From a virus, in IMG/VR virus record IMGVR_UViG_3300042391_000634, positions 124,001 through 188,000 of that record: a DNA stretch of 64,000 bases; one strand, 5' to 3'. Position numbers and translations under genes: made by a program. Below, piece by piece: positions 25,683-34,680 of the stretch. Each line of letters begins with the position of its first letter. Position 1 is the stretch's first letter. The notes beneath the pieces were generated by a model. That model saw nothing but the letters and a program-made list of their open reading frames with translations. It searched no databases and had not been told where the DNA came from.

Positions 25683-26794
25683 ATAACAATAATAGATGAA
25701 GGCATTGCTCTAAATTTAAGTGCCTTATTAAGATTCTCCGCCTCACCCGCTTTTCTTTCAAGAAGTTTGTCGGGGCGGAGTCTTTCTAATCTAGCCATAA
25801 GTTCCTCAACCAATTTAGATTTTTCATCTTTACCTTCCGTAATTAATGATGAGTAATCTAATTTAACTGAACTATCTGGAACTTGTAAGTCCCCACTAAA
25901 TTTACCCCAAATACGACCTAAACCTTCCTTAGCATAAGCAATCAAATACTTTCTAATCCAGTTTTGTGCGGGTTTATTTAATTGGTCCCATGTTAATTCT
26001 TCAGTCATAACATCAGATGGTAATTTAATTACATCTTTGTTATTTTTTAAACAAGTGTCTCTATCCATAGTATCATAATACCAATACCAAACGTTGTAAT
26101 TTTTTTGTTGTATAGAACCAAAATCAAATTTACCACCAGGTACATTGTGTAAGTGAACTAATTTTTTACCTTCAGGACCCGCAGTAATTCTATAAGTTAA
26201 ATCGCCACCAATTAATCTATTTTTCATAGACCTATCTTGCATCCTCAATAATAAGTCAAATGCTGGCATCATAAAGTAAGAACCCGCGTTACCAGCTTGA
26301 GCAAATCCACCCGCACCACCAAATCCCATACCACCAAGACCACCAAATCCAGCCATAAACGGATCAACAAATGAATCATTTAGTTCGGCACGTGTAAACC
26401 ACAAAAGTTCGTTTATTTCACGACCGGCAGGGATTTCATATGTTTGAGTTCCACCTGTAAGTTCAAAAAAATCCTTTTTCAATTCACTTGTTCCTCCAGC
26501 CTGTAAACCTACAATTTTAGAATATGAGTGTGTATATTGAGTTTCGTAATCTAAACTTCTTGTTGTAAATGCTCTTGATAATGATTGTGTATCCACATCT
26601 AAACCAGCTAAGGCCGACCATTGAGATTCGATTAACCAATCACTAACATATTGTTCATATTCAGATAAAGATAACTCCATAAAGGTATCCATTTGTTCTT
26701 CCGTAAGTTCAATACCACGAACTGGCATACCTAAAAGATGAAATACTTGGGTATATAATTTATCTTTCTCCGCTTGTGAAATAATTTGAGACAT
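25679..26794 (-). CDS. 13: Neck protein, gp13-like
   Basis: 371 residues. Near the N-terminus LLGMPVRGIELTEEQMDTFM followed by ELSLSEYEQYVSD matches the start of phage gp13-type neck proteins, and AQNWIRKYLIAYAKEGLGRI followed by WGKFSGDLQVP (about 275-305) is the second conserved block. It closes the filled head and joins it to the tail. The middle has a Gly-rich loop (GGLGGMGFGGAGGF, about 150-163) that looks like a local insertion. It is isolated on the minus strand between polymerase and a small plus-strand gene. Confidence 0.65.
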   Translation of the reverse strand: MSQIISQAEKDKLYTQVFHLLGMPVRGIELTEEQMDTFMELSLSEYEQYVSDWLIESQWSALAGLDVDTQSLSRAFTTRSLDYETQYTHSYSKIVGLQAGGTSELKKDFFELTGGTQTYEIPAGREINELLWFTRAELNDSFVDPFMAGFGGLGGMGFGGAGGFAQAGNAGSYFMMPAFDLLLRMQDRSMKNRLIGGDLTYRITAGPEGKKLVHLHNVPGGKFDFGSIQQKNYNVWYWYYDTMDRDTCLKNNKDVIKLPSDVMTEELTWDQLNKPAQNWIRKYLIAYAKEGLGRIWGKFSGDLQVPDSSVKLDYSSLITEGKDEKSKLVEELMARLERLRPDKLLERKAGEAENLNKALKFRAMPSSIIVI

Positions 26795-26809
26795 AATTTG
26801 ATTTATTAT

Positions 26810-26817
26810 TATAAATA
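26810..26817 (-). promoter_or_regulatory. Late-type element TATTTATA
   Basis: Reads GATATTTATA on the minus strand, 15 bases upstream of the start at 26794. Confidence 0.6.
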
Positions 26818-26832
26818 TCTTATATTTAGGTT

Positions 26833-27033
26833 ATGAACAAACCATTATTAGACTTATTTGAAACTGCGGGTAAGAACGATTTTGAATTCACTTATAAAAC
26901 AGGTGATGGAGATAATGTTTTAACTTTGGATTTAGAGAATAAAAAATTAACATTAATTATTGGGAACCCTGAAGATGAAAATTTAGAAACAACACTAAGG
27001 GACGCTATTTTAACCATTAAAGGAGACTCTTAA
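26833..27033 (+). CDS. Small acidic protein of unknown function
   Basis: 66 residues, acidic, with a beta-hairpin-like pattern (FEFTYKTGDGDNVLTLDLEN, KKLTLIIGNP) and a C-terminal helix. TATATTTA ends 4 bases before the ATG, a variant of the start-proximal elements seen elsewhere. The last 17 bases overlap the 3' end of the convergent helicase gene. No family recognised. Confidence 0.55.
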   Translation: MNKPLLDLFETAGKNDFEFTYKTGDGDNVLTLDLENKKLTLIIGNPEDENLETTLRDAILTIKGDS

Positions 27034-28768
27034 GTAAATCCTTACTAAACGATTCAGAGTATTCCCCGTCCCCCATAACTTGGTCTATAATTCCTTTTTT
27101 CTTTTGTAAAATATTATAAATTATCTTTTCAACTGTATTCTCAAAAACGGGATAATAAACTAATACACTATTCTGTTGTCCATAACGATATGCTCTATCT
27201 TCGGCTTGACTATGATGTGCAGGAACAAATGATAAGTCATTCATAATAACAACCTCACCGGCGGTTAAAGTAATACCAACACCACCAGCAATAATATTAG
27301 AAATGAATATTTTTACTTTATCTTCATTTTGAAATCTATCAACACTTTCTTGTTTCTTTTCTTTAGACATACTACCATTTAATATTACAGAGTTCTTTTT
27401 GTATTTCTCATGTAACATATCTAATGACATTGTAAAGTTGGTGAATACAATTACTTTCTTTCCTTGGTCTAAACATTTATCTATAATCTCACAAGTATAT
27501 GGAATTTTTTCGTAAGCAATAAGTTGTCTAATTTTCATTAAACGATTTAAAGTCACACTTAATGTTTCTTTATCTTTATTGTCATTACTAATTCTTGTAA
27601 ACTCTTCTAACTCCTCATCATACATTTTACTACTTAATTCCACAAACACAGGAGTAACAATCTTTTCAGGTAAATCTAAAATATCGGTTTTCATTCTACG
27701 AAGAACATATGATTTTGTTCTTTCACGTAATTCGTCTAAATTACTTGCCCCACTTGTGTTCCACACTTTTCTATTTCCAACTGTGAATTGATATCCTTTA
27801 CAATAACGACGAACGTATGATTGCCAATTTAATGTTAAAGGTGAATCAACAATCTTCAATAAGTTGAAGTAATTTATTGGTCTTGATGTCATCGGTGTTC
27901 CCGTCAATAACCAAACTCTTGGTATGGTTTCCAATACGTCATTTAATAAACGAGTTCTATTTGCCGTGGAGTTTGAAACATAATGAGCCTCATCCACAAT
28001 TGCCAAATCAAACTTTTCATTTACCAATAACTTATAGTCGTCACTATCTTCACTTTTTTCTGTGGTATGATAATTCTTTAATATATCGTAATTAATAATA
28101 TAGTAATCAAAAGTAGACCCCCACTTACGACCTTCAACTATTAAAACTTTTCTATCTGTGTAATTTTTAATCTCCCTGTCCCAATTTATTTTAAGAGATG
28201 CTGGACATACAATTAAAACTTTCTTAGCTCCACTTTCCATTGACGCAATAACCGCTGCCGTCGTTTTTCCAAGACCCATATCGTCAGCTAATATAAACTT
28301 ATTGTTCGCTAATAACTTCTCAATGGCAACCTTCTGGTGTTCCATAGGGGGACGATTATCATATGGACTATAATCAATAACACGATTTAACTTTTTCTCA
28401 TCTTGAACAATGGCGGACTTAGGTAACCACATTGCGTAGTTTTGTTCTTTTTCAATTACTTTACCCCAAATATGATAAGCTTTATCTGACTCACATAATA
28501 ATTTTTCACACCATATTTTTTCAGGAACTAACGGAAGTAATCTCTCCTCCATTATTTTCTCACCAAATGTAGAAACGATATTAATATACTTACGAGCTAC
28601 CTTTGGGTCGGTATCTTTATATTTTAGGACATATTCAGACTGAGGACGAGTTAGTTTAAAATTTTTAACTTCCACAAATTTGCGTTTGTATTCCAACAAA
28701 ACATTATTGGAACCGATATAATCGTTTAACATTTCCCTTGCTTCAACCTCAGGTATTTTCTTTTCCAT
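27017..28768 (-). CDS. SNF2-family helicase (SMARCAL1-like; UvsW-type role)
   Basis: 583 residues. Motif I ADDMGLGKTT (161-170), Ia LIVCPASLKINW, II VDEAHY (258-263), III LLTGTPMTS, then the second RecA domain with IIAGGVGITLTA and motif VI QAEDRAYRYGQ (near residue 520). The SNF2-type annealing helicase fold suggests branch migration, fork reversal or R-loop removal, the job done in T4 by UvsW, though the sequence is nearer to SNF2 proteins. About 140 N-terminal residues precede the helicase core (FVEVKNFKLTRPQ; HIWGKVIEKEQNYAMWLPKS) and may bind DNA. Confidence 0.88.
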   Translation of the reverse strand: MEKKIPEVEAREMLNDYIGSNNVLLEYKRKFVEVKNFKLTRPQSEYVLKYKDTDPKVARKYINIVSTFGEKIMEERLLPLVPEKIWCEKLLCESDKAYHIWGKVIEKEQNYAMWLPKSAIVQDEKKLNRVIDYSPYDNRPPMEHQKVAIEKLLANNKFILADDMGLGKTTAAVIASMESGAKKVLIVCPASLKINWDREIKNYTDRKVLIVEGRKWGSTFDYYIINYDILKNYHTTEKSEDSDDYKLLVNEKFDLAIVDEAHYVSNSTANRTRLLNDVLETIPRVWLLTGTPMTSRPINYFNLLKIVDSPLTLNWQSYVRRYCKGYQFTVGNRKVWNTSGASNLDELRERTKSYVLRRMKTDILDLPEKIVTPVFVELSSKMYDEELEEFTRISNDNKDKETLSVTLNRLMKIRQLIAYEKIPYTCEIIDKCLDQGKKVIVFTNFTMSLDMLHEKYKKNSVILNGSMSKEKKQESVDRFQNEDKVKIFISNIIAGGVGITLTAGEVVIMNDLSFVPAHHSQAEDRAYRYGQQNSVLVYYPVFENTVEKIIYNILQKKKGIIDQVMGDGEYSESFSKDLLKSLL

Positions 28769-28809
28769 CTATTATATATAATATAACTAAATAGAACGGA
28801 ACATTAAAC

Positions 28810-28817
28810 TATTTATT
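28810..28817 (+). promoter_or_regulatory. Late-type element TATTTATT
   Basis: CTATTTATT ends 5 bases before the ATG at 28823. Confidence 0.58.
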
Positions 28818-28822
28818 AAGAT

Positions 28823-29335
28823 ATGAACAATAAGTTACCAATTACCCGTTTAGGTAAATTCTTCTCACAAGACGATTTTGATGTTAATATTCAAATGGGT
28901 CAGGAGTATCTACATGGAGATTTGAATATGAAATTGGTCTTATATCGTGTAGATAGACAAAAGACCGATAATGACGATGTTTATGCTGAAGCAGGTATGG
29001 ATGAAATTAAGTTTTTTCCTCCTGTTGAGTTTAATGCATTAGTTAAAATAGATGAACCTAAAAACGCATCATATACAAAAGGTCTCATGAGGTATAACGA
29101 ACCAGGTAATATGACATTATCTATTTATATCACACATCTTAAAGAATTGGGGATAGACATAAGATACGGTGATTATATAGGTTATGCAGATTCTGAAGAA
29201 AGATTAAGATATTATACCGTTACAAACGACGGTAGAGTAACGTCGGATAATAAACATAAAATGTTTGGATACAAACCACATTATAGAACGGTAGTTTGTG
29301 CACCAACACAAGAAGGTGAATTTAGAGGAGTTTAA
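28823..29335 (+). CDS. Neck / head-tail connector protein (gp14-like by position)
   Basis: 170 residues. Contains FFPPVEFNALVKIDEPKN, LMRYNEPGNMTLSIYITHLK, a GDYIGYADSEERLRYYTVTN block and a C-terminal HYRTVVCAPTQEGEFRG, resembling small beta-rich connector proteins. It is 3 bases upstream of the gp15-like gene, near the gp13-like gene and before sheath and tube, matching the T4 13-14-15-18-19 order, so a gp14-like neck role is the best guess. No T4 gp14 motif is recognised directly. Confidence 0.55.
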   Translation: MNNKLPITRLGKFFSQDDFDVNIQMGQEYLHGDLNMKLVLYRVDRQKTDNDDVYAEAGMDEIKFFPPVEFNALVKIDEPKNASYTKGLMRYNEPGNMTLSIYITHLKELGIDIRYGDYIGYADSEERLRYYTVTNDGRVTSDNKHKMFGYKPHYRTVVCAPTQEGEFRGV

Positions 29336-29338
29336 TAT

Positions 29339-30598
29339 ATGGGAATACCTAAAAGAAAAAACATGATTAATGTTTACGGAAATAAGGACACTTATGAAGG
29401 TGAACATATTGGAAAAAGAAGACAAGAGTTATTGGATAAAATAACAAAGTCAGATTCTTTTTTACCTGATTCTATTTTACATGATGATTTAGATAAGGGG
29501 ATGTTGGATTATGTAAAAGATAATTTAAAAGTGGTTTCTGATGCAGTTCAAATTCCAATTATAGAAAAAATTCTTACAATACAAAGATGGGGTGAATTTA
29601 CCTCAAATTGGTCTTTTTCTGATGATGACGGTAATGTTAAATTACCTTTTATTGCAATTATTAGAAAACCAGATGTACAATTTGGAACAAACCCATCAAT
29701 ACAAAGAACCATTCCTGATAGACATCAGTTTCATTATGCAACCGTTCCTACTTGGGATGGAACATCTGTGGGTGCTGATATATACAAAATACCACAACCA
29801 ATACCGTGTGATATTAGTTATGATATTACAATCGTTTGTAATAAGTTTAGAGATTTAAATAAGTTTAATAAAATTATTCTACAACATTTCTCATCTAGAC
29901 AAGCCTATACACAAGTTAAAGGACATTACATTCCTATTATATTAGAAACAATTGAAGATAACACACCAATGGATACAATAGATGGACGTAGATTTTATAT
30001 GCAAAACTATAAATGCACAATGTTAGGGTTTCTGATTGATAGTGATGAGTTTGAGGTAAAGCCAGCAATAAGTCGAGCATTTATTGTTAATGAATCTTTA
30101 GGTGGGGCAACTTTTAAGAAAAAATATGTAAATAAATCGGTAGACATAGTTATCTCAACAATCATAGCGGGAGAAAACCAAACAATATTTACGGTTGGAG
30201 AAAGTATTACAGTTTTATTTAATGTTGCAATAAATGGAATCGTTCAAGAAAAAGATATACATTATAGACATATTGGAGGAACATCTAATATTATATTTGA
30301 TTTAGTTGGAACTCCATCATTAGGTGATGTTATTACGATTAGTTATTATAAAGGAAAAAATAATAAGATGTATGATCAATTTGGTTATGAACTTACGGTT
30401 GGACGTGAAAGTTATACTTTTAATGGAACCAATTTATCTTTTACGTTATTACATAAAATTAGTTCTGTTATCAGTATTACCACAAATGGTTTGGTTGAAT
30501 ACAACGATGAGGGATATCAATTAACCGATACAAATGAGGTTACTTTAACAAGTGCACCAGTCAACGGGTCAAAAATGGATTTTGTTTATCTTTATTAA
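29339..30598 (+). CDS. 15: Tail completion / sheath stabiliser protein, gp15-like, with two C-terminal beta domains
   Basis: 419 residues against 272 in T4. Residues about 95-245 (LPFIAIIRKPDVQFG, then QPIPCDISYDITIVCNKFRD and YIPIILETIED) follow the gp15 layout of tail terminators. From about residue 265 two tandem beta domains follow, each of the pattern F-x-V/L ... NG ... Y ... I-x-L ... P-x-x-G-x-x-I-x-x-Y, a module common in phage fibres. So a head-proximal tail protein seems to carry fibre-like decorations. Cotranscribed with the preceding gene. Confidence 0.6.
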   Translation: MGIPKRKNMINVYGNKDTYEGEHIGKRRQELLDKITKSDSFLPDSILHDDLDKGMLDYVKDNLKVVSDAVQIPIIEKILTIQRWGEFTSNWSFSDDDGNVKLPFIAIIRKPDVQFGTNPSIQRTIPDRHQFHYATVPTWDGTSVGADIYKIPQPIPCDISYDITIVCNKFRDLNKFNKIILQHFSSRQAYTQVKGHYIPIILETIEDNTPMDTIDGRRFYMQNYKCTMLGFLIDSDEFEVKPAISRAFIVNESLGGATFKKKYVNKSVDIVISTIIAGENQTIFTVGESITVLFNVAINGIVQEKDIHYRHIGGTSNIIFDLVGTPSLGDVITISYYKGKNNKMYDQFGYELTVGRESYTFNGTNLSFTLLHKISSVISITTNGLVEYNDEGYQLTDTNEVTLTSAPVNGSKMDFVYLY

Positions 30599-30753
30599 TC
30601 ATCTCCATAAATGTCCTTTTTCTTAGGTTTTACCAAATCCTCAATGTGTTTTTCTAAGACTTTATAAATTTTAAGTCCATTATTATCACAATAATTTTTT
30701 AGTATTTCATGGTGTTTTACACTTATTTTAACGTTTTTTTGATTCTTTTCCAT
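30595..30753 (-). CDS. Short ribbon-helix-helix-like DNA-binding protein
   Basis: 52 residues, ATG at 30753, TAA at 30597-30595. NVKISVKHHEILKNYCDNNG followed by LKIYKVLEKHIEDLVK has the strand-helix-helix pattern of Arc/CopG-type regulators: a short strand, a helix starting at about residue 13, a turn at NNG, and a second helix. The stop overlaps the gp15-like gene by 4 bases. It faces left in the gap before the sheath gene and could regulate phage transcription. There is no late-type element at its start. Too short for usual ORF cutoffs. Confidence 0.65.
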   Translation of the reverse strand: MEKNQKNVKISVKHHEILKNYCDNNGLKIYKVLEKHIEDLVKPKKKDIYGDD

Positions 30754-30823
30754 AATAAAGATATTAAAAGATAAATAACTATCTTTTTTAAAAAAGTTGG
30801 GAAATCTTTGATAAAAACAAAGA

Positions 30824-30831
30824 TATTTATT
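30824..30831 (+). promoter_or_regulatory. Late-type element TATTTATT of the sheath gene
   Basis: GATATTTATT lies 38 bases before the ATG at 30870, the same distance as for the tube gene. Confidence 0.6.
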
Positions 30832-30869
30832 AGATAAGTAATAAAATTAATTTAACCAAACAAAAATCA

Positions 30870-33767
30870 ATGGCAAGTAATAACAGAGTTTTCGTGTCTC
30901 CAGGTGTCTATACATCCGAGCTCGATTTAACATTTGTAGCACAGAGTGTAGGTGTTACCACATTAGGTTTATCAGGTGAGACTTTAAAAGGTCCAGCTTT
31001 TGAACCAATTTTAATTTCTAGTTTTGACGATTTTAAATTGTATTTTGGTAGTACATCACCAGAAAAAGATGGTAACGGTAATCCTAAATATGAATTAGGA
31101 TATGTTGCAAAATCATATTTACAAGAATCAAATCAATTATTCGTAACAAGAGTATTAGGTCTTACAGGATATAAACCATATAAAACATTCGGTATTAAAA
31201 CTATCGGAGGTGTTATATTACAAGAATATCAAACTATAACAGAATGGACAGGTACATCTGGATTAACACCGACAACAGTTGGTATTGATGATATATCTTT
31301 AATTTATAATCATTTGTCGAATAAACCGGCACATGATGGTACTATGATTACTGATTATATTGTTAAAAATTACAGTGGATTAACAAATGCAGATAATGGT
31401 AAGTGGTTTGTAATGGGAGCAATTCCATCTGAAGAAATATCATTACTACCAAGTTCAACTTTAGAACTTGAGTCTCCATTAACAGGAAAAGTTAATAGTG
31501 ATAATAATAATACTAAAGAATGGACTAATGTATTATTCAATTTAGCAACACCGAGTGATCACACAACTGTAGATGGTGTTTATTCATATTTATTTGAATG
31601 GAAAAGTGGTACAACTAAATTTGATGTAACAAGATTTAATTGGGATGCTGAATTGGCTGTAGATTATGATAACATAATTGTTGCCGCTTTTAGACCTAGA
31701 GGTCGTTACAGTGGACAAACATTAATTCATGAGGTTACAACAAATACGGGTTTCACTTTAACTGAGATTGATGATATGGAACATAATCCATTAGGAGAAT
31801 TTACAATAAATGTTGTAGGTCATACAGAAGGTGCAAAAGAATTTACATGTACATTTGACACCACTTCATCAAAATATATTACTAAAGTTTTAGGAGTTGA
31901 TGTTTTCGATAAAGATTATCGTGATTACCCCATTTATATTCATGAATCATATCCAAATTTTTTAAAGTCAGGATTTGAAAGAGGTTTAATTAGAGGTATT
32001 TCTATGGATGTTTCTTACGAGACAGAGGGAAATAATTTCTTACAACAATGGGACACAACAATTTCTCCAATGGTAGTTTCTGAAGTTCGTGGTGGTAGTG
32101 TTGCTGATTTATTCCAAGTTATTACAATTTCAGATGGTGAGGCCGCTAACTTTGAAGTAAAAATTAATATTCAAAACATTAATTTAGATACTATGGAGTT
32201 TGATTTAGTAGTTCGTGATTTTAATGATACTGATGACAATCAAGTTGCTTTAGAGAAATATACAAGATGTTCAATGAATCCAGATGTTCCAGGTTATATA
32301 GCTAAGAAAATAGGTACATCTGATGGTGAATATGCATTGGTTTCAAAAAGAATCATGTTAATGATGGCAGACGGAGCACCTGTGGATGCAATTCCAGCTG
32401 GATTTAAAGGTTTTGCTAACAATGAACAATTTGGGGCAGATAACGATACATTTGGTAGTATTATATATAAAACAAAATATAATGACGCTGGCGATGTTGT
32501 AACATATGATACAACAGGAGCACCTAATATTGAGGGTGGAGATAAAGTGAGAAAGGTTATTTTAGGATTATCAAGTACAGTTGGTTTTGACCGAGATTTG
32601 TTAAAATATAAAGGTGTAAATGCGTCAACTGAAACATTCGGTTTCCATTTATCCGTAAATGCGGCAACAATTACAGGTACAACTTTTCATACTACCGAAT
32701 ATGATTTAGAAGGACAAACTAATGAAGAAACAAATAAATTAACAAATATCAACTATCGTAAATTTGCTTTTGCAGTATATGGTGGTAGAGATGGTTGGGA
32801 CATTTATAGAAATGTTAGGACTAACGACGATCGTTATATTTTTGGTAAAACAACTTATAAGTCAGAAGTTTTACTTACAGGTGTGTTTAATCCAACTATC
32901 GGTAATTCTGACTATTATGCTTATTTACAAGGTATTGAAACATATTCAAACCCTGAAGCTGTTGATATTAACGTATTTGCAACCCCTGGTATTAACTTTT
33001 ACGACCATAGTTCTTTAGTTAATCAAGCAATTGACATGATTGAAACAGATAGAGCGGATTCTTTATATGTTATGAATTCACCAAATATCACAGGTCCTTC
33101 TGCAACGGAAGATATTGTAAATGCTTTAGACAGTGCTTCAATTGACTCTAACTACTCAGCAACATATTGGCCTTGGATTCAAGTAAGAGATGTAGATAAT
33201 GCAACTCAATTATATATCCCACCAACAGGTGAGGTATTGAAAAATATCGCCTTAACTGATAATGTATCATATCCTTGGTTCGCAGTTGCGGGTTACAGTA
33301 GAGGTTTGGTTAACGCAGTCAAAGCAACCAAAAAATTAACTTTAGACGATAGAGACGTATTATATAAGAATAGAATTAACCCAATTGCAACATTCTCTGA
33401 TACAGGAACCATTATTTGGGGTAACAAAACGTTACAAGTTAGAGAATCTGCACTTGATAGAATCAACGTAAGAAGATTGTTATTAAGAGCAAGAAAGTTA
33501 ATTTCAGCTGTTTCTGTAAGATTATTGTTTGAACAAAACGATGACCAGGTAAGAAACGAATTCTTAAGATTGGTAAATCCTATCTTGGATGCAATTAAGA
33601 AAGAAAGAGGTTTGTATGACTTCCGTGTAACAGTATCTAACGATCCTGAGGATATCGACGCAAACACAATGAGAGGTAAGATTTACATCAAACCAACTCG
33701 TTCTCTTGAATACATCGATGTAGAATTCATTATTACTCCAACAGGAGCTTCATTTGAAAATATCTAA
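30870..33767 (+). CDS. 18: Tail sheath protein, gp18-like
   Basis: Contractile sheath subunit; 965 residues against 659 in T4. The start NRVFVSPGVYTSELDLTFVA is the family signature, and the end FRVTVSNDPEDIDANTMRGK, IYIKPTRSLEYIDVEFIITP matches the conserved C-terminal domain that interlocks subunits. YPWFAVAGYSRGLVNAVKAT is another conserved block. The roughly 300 extra residues lie in the middle and are probably surface domains. A strong terminator follows. The 38-base A-rich leader has no Shine-Dalgarno sequence. Confidence 0.94.
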   Translation: MASNNRVFVSPGVYTSELDLTFVAQSVGVTTLGLSGETLKGPAFEPILISSFDDFKLYFGSTSPEKDGNGNPKYELGYVAKSYLQESNQLFVTRVLGLTGYKPYKTFGIKTIGGVILQEYQTITEWTGTSGLTPTTVGIDDISLIYNHLSNKPAHDGTMITDYIVKNYSGLTNADNGKWFVMGAIPSEEISLLPSSTLELESPLTGKVNSDNNNTKEWTNVLFNLATPSDHTTVDGVYSYLFEWKSGTTKFDVTRFNWDAELAVDYDNIIVAAFRPRGRYSGQTLIHEVTTNTGFTLTEIDDMEHNPLGEFTINVVGHTEGAKEFTCTFDTTSSKYITKVLGVDVFDKDYRDYPIYIHESYPNFLKSGFERGLIRGISMDVSYETEGNNFLQQWDTTISPMVVSEVRGGSVADLFQVITISDGEAANFEVKINIQNINLDTMEFDLVVRDFNDTDDNQVALEKYTRCSMNPDVPGYIAKKIGTSDGEYALVSKRIMLMMADGAPVDAIPAGFKGFANNEQFGADNDTFGSIIYKTKYNDAGDVVTYDTTGAPNIEGGDKVRKVILGLSSTVGFDRDLLKYKGVNASTETFGFHLSVNAATITGTTFHTTEYDLEGQTNEETNKLTNINYRKFAFAVYGGRDGWDIYRNVRTNDDRYIFGKTTYKSEVLLTGVFNPTIGNSDYYAYLQGIETYSNPEAVDINVFATPGINFYDHSSLVNQAIDMIETDRADSLYVMNSPNITGPSATEDIVNALDSASIDSNYSATYWPWIQVRDVDNATQLYIPPTGEVLKNIALTDNVSYPWFAVAGYSRGLVNAVKATKKLTLDDRDVLYKNRINPIATFSDTGTIIWGNKTLQVRESALDRINVRRLLLRARKLISAVSVRLLFEQNDDQVRNEFLRLVNPILDAIKKERGLYDFRVTVSNDPEDIDANTMRGKIYIKPTRSLEYIDVEFIITPTGASFENI

Positions 33768-33789
33768 TATAAAAGGAGATATAAAAAGA

Positions 33790-33820
33790 AGAAGGATATC
33801 AGAAATGGTATCCTTTTTTT
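33790..33820 (+). terminator. Rho-independent terminator after the sheath gene
   Basis: A 9-bp stem AAGGATATC / GGTATCCTT with one G-T pair and loop AGAAAT, the same loop as in the capsid-gene terminator, followed by seven T. Confidence 0.92.
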
Positions 33821-33877
33821 GTGCTCCACGTGGAACCATATTATATAATAATTATATCTTTATAAGATACCCAGAAT

Positions 33878-33951
33878 ACTGGAACTAGATATACTAGTAT
33901 TTATTATTAATATTAATTTATTTAAGTAGAATGTTAAACTGGAACTAGATA
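33878..33951 (+). repeat. 14-bp direct repeat, two copies 60 bp apart
   Basis: ACTGGAACTAGATA at 33878-33891 and 33938-33951. A shorter GAACTAG occurs again before the gp26-like gene near 34653. Confidence 0.9.
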
Positions 33952-33981
33952 CTGGGGCCTGTAAAAAACTACGAAAAATAA

Positions 33982-34009
33982 TTGACATAAACAACCTTTT
34001 TCATATAAT
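33982..34009 (+). promoter_or_regulatory. Sigma70-consensus-like promoter TTGACA-N16-TATAAT
   Basis: Both hexamers match the enterobacterial consensus exactly. This is unexpected if the host is a Bacteroidota, whose main sigma factor prefers TAnnTTTG. It could be chance in AT-rich DNA. Confidence 0.4.
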
Positions 34010-34042
34010 TAATCTAAAATAAAATTATTTTCCTTTTGGATA

Positions 34043-34050
34043 TATTTATA
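34043..34050 (+). promoter_or_regulatory. Late-type element TATTTATA of the tube gene
   Basis: TATATTTATA ends 38 bases before the ATG at 34089. Confidence 0.6.
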
Positions 34051-34088
34051 AGAAAGTAAATAACTAAAAAAATTTAACAACACACAAT

Positions 34089-34577
34089 ATGGCCGATTTA
34101 TTAATGAAAATGCCGACACCTTACGAACCAAAAAGGACAAACCGATTTATTGTAAGATTTAACTCATCTTTGGGTATAAACGAATGGTATGTATCCTCAG
34201 CCGCAAGACCAAGTGCAAAAATAAAATCTGTAGAGATTCCTTTTTTAAACACTAAAACATATGTTGCTGGTCAATTTGAATGGAACGAAATTAAAGTAAA
34301 GTTCAGAGATCCAATCGGACCTTCAGCAGCTCAAGCTTTAATGGAATGGTTCCGTTTACATGCTGAATCTGTAACAGGTCGTATGGGATATGCTGCTGGT
34401 TATAAAAAAGATGTAGAATTGGAGATGTTAGACCCAACAGGAGTTGTGGTTGAGAAATGGTTATTAGAAGGTTGTTTCTTAACTGATTTAAACTTTGGTG
34501 AATTGGACTACTCAAGAGATGATTTAGCCATGATTGATTGTTCATTAAGAATGGACAGATGTATATTAATCTATTAA
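34089..34577 (+). CDS. 19: Tail tube protein, gp19-like
   Basis: Stacked hexamers of this protein form the DNA conduit inside the sheath. 162 residues against 163 in T4. Conserved features include PYEPKRTNRFIVRF at the start, VEIPFLNTKTYVAGQFEWNE, the DPIGPSAAQALMEWFRLHAE helix, and the end ELDYSRDDLAMIDCSLRMDR. It is a single-gene unit with its own upstream element and terminator, as expected for a protein needed in many copies. Confidence 0.95.
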   Translation: MADLLMKMPTPYEPKRTNRFIVRFNSSLGINEWYVSSAARPSAKIKSVEIPFLNTKTYVAGQFEWNEIKVKFRDPIGPSAAQALMEWFRLHAESVTGRMGYAAGYKKDVELEMLDPTGVVVEKWLLEGCFLTDLNFGELDYSRDDLAMIDCSLRMDRCILIY

Positions 34578-34601
34578 TATTATAATTTTTCATATATTAA
34601 G

Positions 34602-34637
34602 ACCGATAATTCAAAAGATTATCGGTTTTTCTTTTTT
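34602..34637 (+). terminator. Rho-independent terminator after the tube gene
   Basis: Perfect 9-bp stem ACCGATAAT / ATTATCGGT with a 7-base loop, then TTTTTCTTTTTT. Confidence 0.93.
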
Positions 34638-34680
34638 AAAAACTTTACTTTGAACTAGTTATTATTTAAATTAAGATATT

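Larger units (their letters stand above)
33821..34042 (+). other. Intergenic region with direct repeats and palindromes
   Basis: No gene is visible in the 321 bases between sheath and tube. It holds a GC-rich palindrome TCCACGTGGA (33825-33834), the direct repeat ACTGGAACTAGATA at 33878 and 33938 exactly 60 bases apart, a palindrome ATACTAGTAT (33891-33900), and TTGACA-16-TATAAT (33982-34009). It is a candidate regulatory region or untranslated RNA. Confidence 0.6.

Noticed and set aside
33825-33834. TCCACGTGGA as a parS or partition site
   Set aside because: The short palindrome only loosely resembles known sites, and no ParB-like gene is present in the window.
33768-34088. tRNA gene in the gap between sheath and tube
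   Set aside because: No cloverleaf with acceptor, anticodon and T arms could be folded by eye.
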